Shown one piece after another: positions 8,126 through 13,751 of a stretch of DNA of 23,210 nucleotides. The stretch is from Ignavibacteria bacterium (GTDB taxonomy: Bacteria; Bacteroidota; Ignavibacteria; UBA10030; UBA6906): NCBI GenBank assembly GCA_029859455.1, contig JAOUDE010000005.1:1-23210 (forward strand). The letters are read 5' to 3'. The position numbers were made by a program, and so were the translations under genes. Position 1 is the first letter of the stretch. Every line of letters begins with the position of its first letter. The notes beneath the pieces are model-generated. The model ran no database searches. It had not been told where the DNA came from and saw nothing but the letters and a program-made list of their open reading frames with translations.

Positions 8126-9067
8126 CGTCTTCGGCGCATTTCCTTCCGCCCTGTTGTTGACGTAGGCGTAGAGGGTCCTGCCTTCGGCCGCGCAGCGCTG
8201 AACGGCATCCACCAGGCCGAGGCGGAGGTCCGGAACCTCTTCTTTGATCCTGTCGTACGGTTCGAAGAGCCTGACAGCGTCTTCGTAATAACGTCCCGGC
8301 TTCAGGAGCGCCCGTGCAACGGAGAAGGGAGCTGAGAGAATCCCGCCGATCTGGATCTGTTCCAGGATCGACGGCATCCGTGTCCAGTTGTTCAGCACAT
8401 GTCCCGCGCCGTGCCGCGCCAGCATAGCGAGGTACTCCTCTTTCAGGAACGACCGGTTGCGGATCTCGACAGCATACTCATATCCTTTCGGAAGCGCTCC
8501 GAGAAAATTATCCATCTGTTCGATAAACGATTCACAAGTAACACCGGAATTCTCCTTGAAAGCAGAGAACTCGAAGATGATCACACCCCGTTTCTTCCGG
8601 AGCTGCTCGACCGGCCCGAGAAACGCTTCCTGAAACAAATCGGGATTGAGGAAATCAGGATTCTCCTTGCCGGCGAGATCACCGTAGCGGGGGATCGATG
8701 GATAACGTCTGACCGTGATCCGGTCGGTGACTTTGAGCGAAATCCTGAACTCGTCCTCGGTCTGCTCGTGAAGAACGTGCAGGGTTTCCGTCTTTGGAAA
8801 ATCATACAGGGCGAAATCGGCACAGACGGTTGGAAACAAGCGGGAGTATTCGGTGAGACATTCCTGGTTGAACGCTTTCTTCGAGGGATACGGACGGTTA
8901 TAGACCTGTCCCTTCCATCCGGGATACTTCCAGGACGACGTCCCGAACAGCACCCCGCGGCTCGCCCATCGTTTGATCCGCTCCTTGTTCGTTTCGATAA
9001 ATGCCGAGGAGGGCTGCTCCTCGGCAAAAAGAGGGAGTGTCGACGATGAGGCTTTTCTGATTCTCAT
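8075..9067 (-). CDS. DUF72 family protein (YecE-like)
   Basis: A 330-residue protein from the ATG at 9067, with GGAGGA about 11 bases upstream; an open frame continues further up but overlaps the preceding gene. It carries the DUF72 signature: GTSSWKYPGWKGQVYNRPYP (about residues 43-62), then FALYDFPKT, FRISLKVTDRITVRRYP, FLNPDLFQEAFLGPVEQL, VIIFEF, YAVEIRNRSF, HVLNNWTRMPSILEQI and LYAYVNNRAEGNAPKTI. DUF72 proteins have a TIM-barrel-like fold and are widespread, but their function is unknown. The gene starts 7 bases after the YIP1-like gene, so they form an operon. Its last codons are duplicated at 161-223. A divergent relative occurs in the polymerase cassette (11837-12631). Confidence 0.9.
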   Translation of the reverse strand: MRIRKASSSTLPLFAEEQPSSAFIETNKERIKRWASRGVLFGTSSWKYPGWKGQVYNRPYPSKKAFNQECLTEYSRLFPTVCADFALYDFPKTETLHVLHEQTEDEFRISLKVTDRITVRRYPSIPRYGDLAGKENPDFLNPDLFQEAFLGPVEQLRKKRGVIIFEFSAFKENSGVTCESFIEQMDNFLGALPKGYEYAVEIRNRSFLKEEYLAMLARHGAGHVLNNWTRMPSILEQIQIGGILSAPFSVARALLKPGRYYEDAVRLFEPYDRIKEEVPDLRLGLVDAVQRCAAEGRTLYAYVNNRAEGNAPKTIEGILDMLDRYPAKKL

Positions 9068-9074
9068 GAGGATT

Positions 9075-9848
9075 TCATCCTCCGAAACCGATTCCTTCAA
9101 GAATCGAAAAGAGACTCCAGAGAACCCAGAGAGCGGCCACCAGGGCAAAGACCTTCAGCGAGTCGCGGTAGAAGAGTTTGCCGAGACCGATGCTGACAAG
9201 GGCAATGATCCAGAATGTGAACAGATTCAACTTTGCGAGCGCGAGATGAGTCCGGTCCTCGAGGTTCACGTCAGGGAGGAGGAGAAGCGCCAGACTGGGA
9301 GAAGCGTAGATGGAATCGGTCAGGAGCATCAGCGCCATCGTGACGACCTGTTCGACCCCGCTGATGATAAAGACCATCCCCAGGACTTCCACCACCTTCA
9401 TGAATTCCGCCGTCGCGTTCATCGCAGTCCGCCCCAGCAGCCAGCCGATCAGACCGAGCAGAAAGAGGATCGCGAGCGAAAGGAACAGAGTCCCGCCCGC
9501 ACTCATCAGCGAGAACCAGGGAGAACGGGGACTCGCGAATGTTTCGAATGCCTGTTCTGCTTCCTCCTGTGTCATATCTCCGGCGATAATGCTCTTCTCG
9601 ACCGACTGGTCGAACTGTTTTCGCATCGCAGACTCGAGCTGTCCCGACAGCGACGGGTTCCCCACAAGAATCTGGCCGGTCACGATCGTTATGAGTACAT
9701 AGATGAGCCACGGAATCAGCCAGTTGCGTGCGGTTATCCCTGTCCGCGCGATTTCCTCAAAAAGCTCTCCGGGCGAGGCGAAGAGGTTGACCACCTTGTC
9801 CAGAAACGACATCGGGTCGCTGTTTTGAAGAGGATGCTCGGACTCCAT
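9075..9848 (-). CDS. YIP1-family integral membrane protein
   Basis: A 257-residue protein from the ATG at 9848, with AAGGCG about 8 bases upstream. Residues of about 1-20 are cytoplasmic (MSFLDKVVNLFASPGELFEEIAR), a typical YIP1-domain entry. About five transmembrane segments follow (WLIPWLIYVLITIVTGQIL, GTLFLSLAILFLLGLIGWLL, VLGMVFIISGVEQVVTMALM, FTFWIIALVSIGLGKLF, FALVAALWVLWSLFSI). A charged soluble loop (QFDQSVEKSIIAGDMTQEEAEQAFETF) lies between the first two. Bacterial YIP1 proteins have no settled role. It is the first gene of the leftward run and divergent from the polymerase cassette. Confidence 0.78.
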   Translation of the reverse strand: MESEHPLQNSDPMSFLDKVVNLFASPGELFEEIARTGITARNWLIPWLIYVLITIVTGQILVGNPSLSGQLESAMRKQFDQSVEKSIIAGDMTQEEAEQAFETFASPRSPWFSLMSAGGTLFLSLAILFLLGLIGWLLGRTAMNATAEFMKVVEVLGMVFIISGVEQVVTMALMLLTDSIYASPSLALLLLPDVNLEDRTHLALAKLNLFTFWIIALVSIGLGKLFYRDSLKVFALVAALWVLWSLFSILEGIGFGG

Positions 9849-9930
9849 AAGATTCGCCTTGAAGAAAAGAGGAGATGGTGTTGAAACGACAACAGGTTCA
9901 ATGTACGGAAAAGGGAATGAAGCAGAAAGA

Positions 9931-9976
9931 CGACAAATATGTCGGCTCAGGTATTGACAAGACGACAAATATGTCG
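9931..9976. promoter_or_regulatory. Duplicated palindromic operator
   Basis: The 14-base element CGACAAATATGTCG (arms CGACA/TGTCG) occurs twice, at 9931-9944 and 9963-9976, within an exact 18-base direct repeat (9927-9944/9959-9976). The centres are 32 bases apart, about three helical turns, so two dimers would bind the same face. The second copy fills the spacer of the promoter at 9954-9982, which fits repression. The first could also affect the divergent YIP1 gene. The regulator is unknown; LexA-like or BlaI/CopY-like proteins are candidates by logic only. Confidence 0.8.
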
Positions 9977-9982
9977 TATCAT
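9954..9982 (+). promoter_or_regulatory. Sigma70-type promoter of the polymerase cassette
   Basis: TTGACA (9954-9959, 6 of 6 consensus) and TATCAT (9977-9982, 5 of 6) are separated by exactly 17 bases. It is the strongest promoter match noticed in the window. It lies upstream of the four-helix-bundle gene and dinB and has a palindromic operator in its spacer. FCB-group promoters often differ from this consensus, so a TTGACA-N17-TATCAT match is notable and may mean a dominant housekeeping sigma of the usual type or imported DNA. Confidence 0.75.
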
Positions 9983-10004
9983 GAAATCAACTTCAACATT
10001 CAGT

Positions 10005-10024
10005 ATTCCTTGTTCGATATTCGT
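10005..10024 (+). repeat. 'TGTTCGATATTCGT' element, left copy flanking the four-helix-bundle gene
   Basis: ATTCCTTGTTCGATATTCGT here is the reverse complement, with one mismatch in 20, of 10436-10455. The two bracket the four-helix-bundle gene. A 14-base exact match also occurs at 13687-13700. Confidence 0.8.
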
Positions 10025-10066
10025 CATTCCCAAAGCCCGCCCTTTGAAACAAGAGAGGGTAAAGGC

Positions 10067-10465
10067 ATGCAGAAGTTCGACCTTGAAGACAGATTAGTGA
10101 ACTTTTCGGTCAGCATAACCGAAGTGGTAGAGTCTCTGCCGGATACCCGGCTCGGTAATCATATCGCAGGCCAGCTGCTTCGATCCGGTACTGCTCCTGC
10201 GCCAAATTACGGTGAGGCACAGGGGGCTGAATCCCGGCGTGACTTCATTCATAGGATGAAAATTGCTCTGAAGGAATTGCGTGAAACATTCGTCTGGCTC
10301 AAGGTAATACAGCGGAAGCATCTTGTGGAGGACGTTACTGTACTGCATCAAACCCTCACAGAGAATAATGAATTGATTGCGATTGTTGTTGCCTGTATTA
10401 CGACGACGCAACGGAATTTGATGGCCCGGAAAACAACGAATAGCGAACAAGGAATGATGAAGTAG
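10067..10465 (+). CDS. Four-helix-bundle protein (23S rRNA intervening-sequence protein family)
   Basis: A 132-residue protein from the ATG at 10067, preceded by GAGGGTAAAGG. The family pattern is clear: FDLEDRLVNFSVSITEVVESLP, HIAGQLLRSGTAPAPNYGEAQGAESRRDFIHRMKIALKELRET and a C-terminal helix. These small helical proteins were first seen encoded in 23S rRNA intervening sequences and resemble the Avd accessory protein of diversity-generating retroelements; most copies are of unknown function. The last codons (TTNSEQGMMK) are read through a copy of the interspersed repeat, whose inverted partner lies just upstream. The gene therefore looks like cargo of a small inverted-repeat element inserted between promoter and dinB. 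No reverse transcriptase is present. Confidence 0.88.
   Translation: MQKFDLEDRLVNFSVSITEVVESLPDTRLGNHIAGQLLRSGTAPAPNYGEAQGAESRRDFIHRMKIALKELRETFVWLKVIQRKHLVEDVTVLHQTLTENNELIAIVVACITTTQRNLMARKTTNSEQGMMK
10436..10455 (-). repeat. 'TGTTCGATATTCGT' element, right copy
   Basis: ACGAATAGCGAACAAGGAAT is inverted relative to 10005-10024 (19 of 20 match). It overlaps the 3' end of the four-helix-bundle gene, just before its stop. Confidence 0.8.
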
Positions 10466-10477
10466 AAGTTTTGTCTC

Positions 10478-11695
10478 ATGCAAACGATCTTCCTTCTCGA
10501 CATCGACTGCTTCTTCGCATCGGTTGAAATGGCTCTTCACCCGGAGCTGCGCGGGAAGCCGCTGTGCATCGGCGGCAAACGGGGCAGCCGCGGAATTGTT
10601 GCCTGTCCCAACTACGAGGCGCGCGCATACGGGGTGAAGACGGCGATGCCGCTGCGGACAGCGGAGCGTCTCCTGCCGCCGGATGCTGTCTTCATGCCCG
10701 GAAGCCATCGTGTCTACGGGGAATACTCGGAGCGGGTGATGGAGATGCTGTATGATTTCACACCGGATATCGAGCAGGTGAGCATCGATGAGGCGTATAT
10801 GGATGTGACCGGCTGTCTTCACTTCTGGAACCATGATCCGGAGACGATGGCGATGGCGATGAAGGAACGGATCTGGAAGAAATGCGGACTCCGTGTCTCG
10901 GTCGGCATCGCTTCCAACAAGGTCTGCGCGAAGATCGCGGCGGGAGTGCAGAAGCCGGACGGACTGGTGATCGTGCCGCATGGAGGGGAGCAGGAGTTTC
11001 TTGCCCCTCTGCCGGTTGAAGCAATCCCCGGAATCGGGATAAAGACAACGCCGAAACTGCATGCGCTGGGGATCCGGACCGTGGCCGACATCCTGATGCG
11101 TGCGAGCGATGGTTTGCCGGTTCCCGGCGGCTGGCTTGGCCGCTATCTCCATGCCGTCGCCAGCGGCCGGGACACGCATGTGATGCAGTATGGCCGTGTG
11201 GAGAAATCGATCTCGCGCGATACCACTTTCGGCCGCGACTCGTCGGACCGGTCGTTCCTGGAGTCGACACTCTATTATCTGACCGAACGGTGCTGCAAGA
11301 CGCTGAGGAGACGGAACATGGAGGCATCAACCGTCACAGCAAAAGTCCGATTCTCCGATTTCACCACTGTGCAGAAACAGATGACTCTCGTTGCTCCCTC
11401 CTCTGATGAACGGGAGATCTTCAGCGCTGTCCGCCGGCTCCTGACGATGCTCCATCCGCCGGGCAGAACGGTGCGGCTCGTCGGCACGAAGGTTTCCCGT
11501 CTCTCGCCTGCCGGCAACAGCCAGATCGATATGCTGAAGGGAGAGAAGGCGGATCAGCTGAACAAACGGCTCGATGCACTGCGGGAGAAATTCGGTTACA
11601 AAAGCGTCCAGTGGGGAATCACCCATGCGCTCGGAAAAGAGTATCAGTCGGATACCGACGGCTACCGGCTGCATAGTCCTGTATATGAGATGTAA
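10478..11695 (+). CDS. dinB: Y-family DNA polymerase IV (translesion)
   Basis: A 405-residue protein. The palm has D8 and D10 in LLDIDCFFASVE, with F13 at the steric-gate position, and D104/E105 in VSIDEAYMDVTG; all the metal-binding acids of DinB enzymes are present, so it should be catalytically active. YEARAYGVKTAMP (finger region) and GIASNKVCAKIAAGVQKPDG follow. IPGIGIKTTPKLHALGI is the thumb helix-hairpin-helix. The little-finger domain spans about 235-365. The protein is longer than E. coli Pol IV (351 residues), and the extra C-terminus (LHSPVYEM) shows no QLVLGL-like clamp-binding peptide. No strong ribosome-binding site is seen; translation may depend on the gene ending 12 bases upstream. 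Role: bypass of damaged bases. Confidence 0.93.
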   Translation: MQTIFLLDIDCFFASVEMALHPELRGKPLCIGGKRGSRGIVACPNYEARAYGVKTAMPLRTAERLLPPDAVFMPGSHRVYGEYSERVMEMLYDFTPDIEQVSIDEAYMDVTGCLHFWNHDPETMAMAMKERIWKKCGLRVSVGIASNKVCAKIAAGVQKPDGLVIVPHGGEQEFLAPLPVEAIPGIGIKTTPKLHALGIRTVADILMRASDGLPVPGGWLGRYLHAVASGRDTHVMQYGRVEKSISRDTTFGRDSSDRSFLESTLYYLTERCCKTLRRRNMEASTVTAKVRFSDFTTVQKQMTLVAPSSDEREIFSAVRRLLTMLHPPGRTVRLVGTKVSRLSPAGNSQIDMLKGEKADQLNKRLDALREKFGYKSVQWGITHALGKEYQSDTDGYRLHSPVYEM

Positions 11696-11753
11696 TGACA
11701 GCGTTCACTTCTTTCAGTGTATTCAGTTGATGGGCCCGGTGATTGGCATCCTC

Positions 11754-11809
11754 ACTGATAACTGTCAACTGGCAACTGAAAACTGACAACTGACAACTGA
11801 AAACTGACA
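11754..11809 (+). repeat. Tandem heptamer array ACTGNNA x8
   Basis: Eight adjacent 7-base units (ACTGATA, ACTGTCA, ACTGGCA, ACTGAAA, ACTGACA, ACTGACA, ACTGAAA, ACTGACA) lie in the 141-base spacer between dinB and the DUF72-like gene. The frame is kept throughout at 7 bases. It resembles short tandem heptamer repeats known from intergenic DNA of many bacteria. It codes for nothing, and its effect on expression is unknown. Confidence 0.85.
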
Positions 11810-11836
11810 GACTGCTCCGTTGAGAACCATCTGACC

Positions 11837-12631
11837 ATGAGACTATCTTCCATGCGTGATCTTCGCCTCCATCTCCGTGCCTGGGAGCGGCACCGGATTC
11901 ATTTCGGCATCGTCTGTCCGCAAAGCCGCGTGACGCTGTGCCGGGATCTTTTTTCCGCCACCTGTGCGACCGGATGGAACGGGGCGGCGGGAGAGACGAT
12001 CCCGGGAGTGGATGGCGCCGTGATGCTTGAAACGAATGCTCTCGTCTACCGGTTTCCGTACCGGTATCAGGATCCGCGCTGTCGCGGAAGAGTGAACCGG
12101 GGATTTCTTGATCCGGCCCCCGTGCGGGTGCTCCTGCAGAAGCTGCCGGCGTCGGTTTCGACGGTGGTGATGACCATTCCTCATATCTACCGGACCGAAG
12201 AGATGACGTTCAGCATGTTCGCGCGACAGCTGGAGCAGTTTCTGACCGGTATGCCGGGCGGGGTGAACGCCGGCATCGAACTGCAGACCAGTCGGTTTCT
12301 GCTTCCTGACTATTTTGAACTCCTTGCCCGGTACGGGGCGATCCATGTTATCGGCGACAGTCCCTCCATGCCGCCGCCGCTCGAGCAGATTCAACTGCCG
12401 CTGGTACTGACCGCCGGCCGGTGTATCGTGAGGAGTGCCGCCCGTACCGATCCGTTCTGGCAGCTCGGCATGATCGAGATCGTACGGCGCTGTGTGGATG
12501 AGAAAAGATCGCTGTATCTCTATCTGTCCGACACCGAAGAAGCGGTCGAACAATCGCTGATCCGTCTGATGGAACTCCTGAGGCCGGATCTCGCTAAACT
12601 CTCACCGTTGCGGCGGAGGAGGGCGGCGTGA
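11837..12631 (+). CDS. Divergent DUF72-like protein of the polymerase cassette
   Basis: A 264-residue protein. It aligns by eye over most of its length with the canonical DUF72 protein at 8075-9067: FLDPAPVRVLLQKL against FLNPDLFQEAFLGPVEQL, FARQLEQFLTGMPGGVNAGI against FIEQMDNFLGALPKGYEYAV, SRFLLPDYFELLARYGAIHV against RSFLKEEYLAMLARHGAGHV, and PPPLEQIQ against PSILEQIQ. LGMIEIVRRCVDEKRSLYLY also matches LGLVDAVQRCAAEGRTLYAY. The N-terminal DUF72 signature (GTSSWKYPGW) is missing, so it is a derived family member, perhaps with altered binding. The next gene's GTG overlaps its TGA (GTGA), so the two are translationally coupled. The start has only a weak ribosome-binding site; an ATG six codons in is an alternative. 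Confidence 0.82.
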   Translation: MRLSSMRDLRLHLRAWERHRIHFGIVCPQSRVTLCRDLFSATCATGWNGAAGETIPGVDGAVMLETNALVYRFPYRYQDPRCRGRVNRGFLDPAPVRVLLQKLPASVSTVVMTIPHIYRTEEMTFSMFARQLEQFLTGMPGGVNAGIELQTSRFLLPDYFELLARYGAIHVIGDSPSMPPPLEQIQLPLVLTAGRCIVRSAARTDPFWQLGMIEIVRRCVDEKRSLYLYLSDTEEAVEQSLIRLMELLRPDLAKLSPLRRRRAA

Positions 12632-13245
12632 AGCAGATTGTTCCATACAGAGCTCTGATGGAGCAGTTCCATGCCGCTCCTCCGGGAAAACTCTGCTGTA
12701 TCACCGGAACGAGCAGCGCCGTGTTCCGGCTCTCCCTCTCGCTGGCGTCGCAGGCGCTTCTGAGAGGAGTGCCGGTTGCCGTGGTGGACGGGTCGAACCG
12801 GTTCGATGCATACATGATCGCGGAGGTTGCGAGAAAGGTTGCCGTCAACAGCCGGGGGGCAGTGCAGGTTACCCCGGAAGATCTGCTCGGAAGGATTTTC
12901 GTGGCACGCGCCTTCACCTGCTATCAGATGGAGGCGACAGTCACCGAACGGCTCCCTGCGTTTATCCGGCGGAGCGGCGCTCCGGTGGCGGTCATCTTCG
13001 GGCTGCTCGACACGTTTTATGATGAACAGGCGCCGTTGTTCGAAGTCAGAGCTGGTGTCGGCCGGATCATCGAGGCACTGCGCACCATGAAAGCTTCAAA
13101 CATTTCCGTTCTCCTTGCCTCGAAGGAGCTGAAGCTGGAATCAAAGGAGCGGAACCGGCTCCTGCCGAGAGTGAAGCAGGCGATGGATCATGTGTACCGG
13201 TTGCAGGAAGCCGGCGGGAACCGCCGTATTCTGAGCGCTTCGTAG
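12628..13245 (+). CDS. RecA/Rad51-fold protein with degenerate P-loop
   Basis: A 205-residue protein from a GTG that overlaps the preceding stop by 4 bases, with GGAGGAGGG upstream. The RecA-like core is readable: strand and loop KLCCITGTSSAVFRLSLSLA (21-40) where Walker A should be, VAVVDGSNRFDAYMIAEVAR (50-69), RIFVARAFTCYQMEA (89-103), a Walker-B-like strand VAVIFGLLDTFYDEQ (120-134) and NISVLLASKE (158-167). The GKT/GKS of Walker A is absent (SSAVF), so ATP hydrolysis is doubtful. Small RecA-like partners of error-prone polymerases are known (ImuA/SulA-type). A similar recruiting or regulatory role is inferred from the neighbours. Confidence 0.75.
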   Translation: MKQIVPYRALMEQFHAAPPGKLCCITGTSSAVFRLSLSLASQALLRGVPVAVVDGSNRFDAYMIAEVARKVAVNSRGAVQVTPEDLLGRIFVARAFTCYQMEATVTERLPAFIRRSGAPVAVIFGLLDTFYDEQAPLFEVRAGVGRIIEALRTMKASNISVLLASKELKLESKERNRLLPRVKQAMDHVYRLQEAGGNRRILSAS

Positions 13246-13257
13246 CGAAGGAAGGAA

Positions 13258-13346
13258 AACCGCCAAGGCGCGGAGACGCAAAGAGGATGTAGGGGCCGGA
13301 AGTTCCATAATCACAAAAGAACCAAGCCCTTGGCGTCTTGGCGGTT
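13258..13346. repeat. 'CGCCAAGGCGC' intergenic inverted repeat
   Basis: AACCGCCAAG (13258-13267) and CTTGGCGGTT (13337-13346) are perfect reverse complements flanking about 69 bases that contain GGAGACGCAAAGAGG and CTTGGCGTCTTGG. I recognise this as a widespread intergenic repeat type in bacterial genomes ('CGCCAAGGCGC..GACGCAAAG'). It fills the 120-base gap between the RecA-like gene and the small MGRT gene and could fold in the transcript, so the last two genes may be expressed at a different level. Confidence 0.75.
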
Positions 13347-13365
13347 CAAACTAACAGGAGCAAAC

Positions 13366-13662
13366 ATGGGCCGAACCGTACCAACATTTACCATGGTGAT
13401 CCAGCAGGAGATGCAGAGCTGGTCCAAGTTCCGGCGGGGGCTTCGCAAGGAAGATCAGGAAGCGCTCGATGAGCTCTTCCGCGCGGCAAGGATGCAGCTT
13501 GCGGGGAGTGCGTACGCCGTCCGTCCGATTCCGTTCGAAAGCATCGTCATGTCGATGCTGATGACCCAGCAGAGGATGATCCGGGAGCTGCAACAGCGGG
13601 CAGGGATCGCGAAACCGGTGGAGTATGCCGGGTATATCGAGCTGGATGAGAGCCCGGCATAG
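13366..13662 (+). CDS. Small helical 'MGRT' protein
   Basis: A 98-residue protein from the ATG at 13366, with CAGGAG 5 bases upstream; the open frame upstream belongs to the repeat. It starts MGRTVPTFTMVIQQEMQSW. Further on it has FRRGLRKEDQEALDELFRAAR and FESIVMSMLMTQQRMIRELQQR, all predicted helical. From memory it resembles short proteins starting 'MGRTNPTYRD' in haloarchaea (I believe DUF8156) and some bacteria; this needs checking. There is no catalytic motif. Its place just before the B-family polymerase gene suggests an accessory or adaptor subunit. Confidence 0.6.
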   Translation: MGRTVPTFTMVIQQEMQSWSKFRRGLRKEDQEALDELFRAARMQLAGSAYAVRPIPFESIVMSMLMTQQRMIRELQQRAGIAKPVEYAGYIELDESPA

Positions 13663-13686
13663 TTAGATCATCATTCTTAAACTCCC

Positions 13687-13745
13687 TGTTCGATATTCGT
13701 ATGCACACAGGCCATGTGGCATTGAATCGAGCGGGGAACAAGGAT
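13687..13745. repeat. Third 'TGTTCGATATTCGT' element, upstream of the B-family polymerase
   Basis: TGTTCGATATTCGT (13687-13700) matches 10011-10024 exactly. The partner half GAACAAGGAT (13736-13745) lies inverted about 35 bases on, as at 10446-10454. The AAGGA of that half is also the likely ribosome-binding site of the polymerase gene, about 8 bases before its ATG. Confidence 0.65.
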
Positions 13746-13751
13746 TTCTGA

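Noticed and set aside
9981..10097. Short leader peptide starting MKSTSTF just after the -10 box
   Set aside because: It has no ribosome-binding site, overlaps the interspersed repeat and runs out of frame into the four-helix-bundle gene.
10067..10465. Diversity-generating retroelement, suggested by the Avd-like four-helix-bundle protein
   Set aside because: No reverse transcriptase or template/variable repeat pair with A-specific changes is visible in the window.
10478..11695. ImuB rather than DinB
   Set aside because: ImuB proteins have lost the catalytic acids, whereas this protein keeps D8, D10, D104 and E105.
11754..11809. CRISPR array
   Set aside because: Repeats are 7 bases, contiguous and without spacers; no cas genes are nearby.
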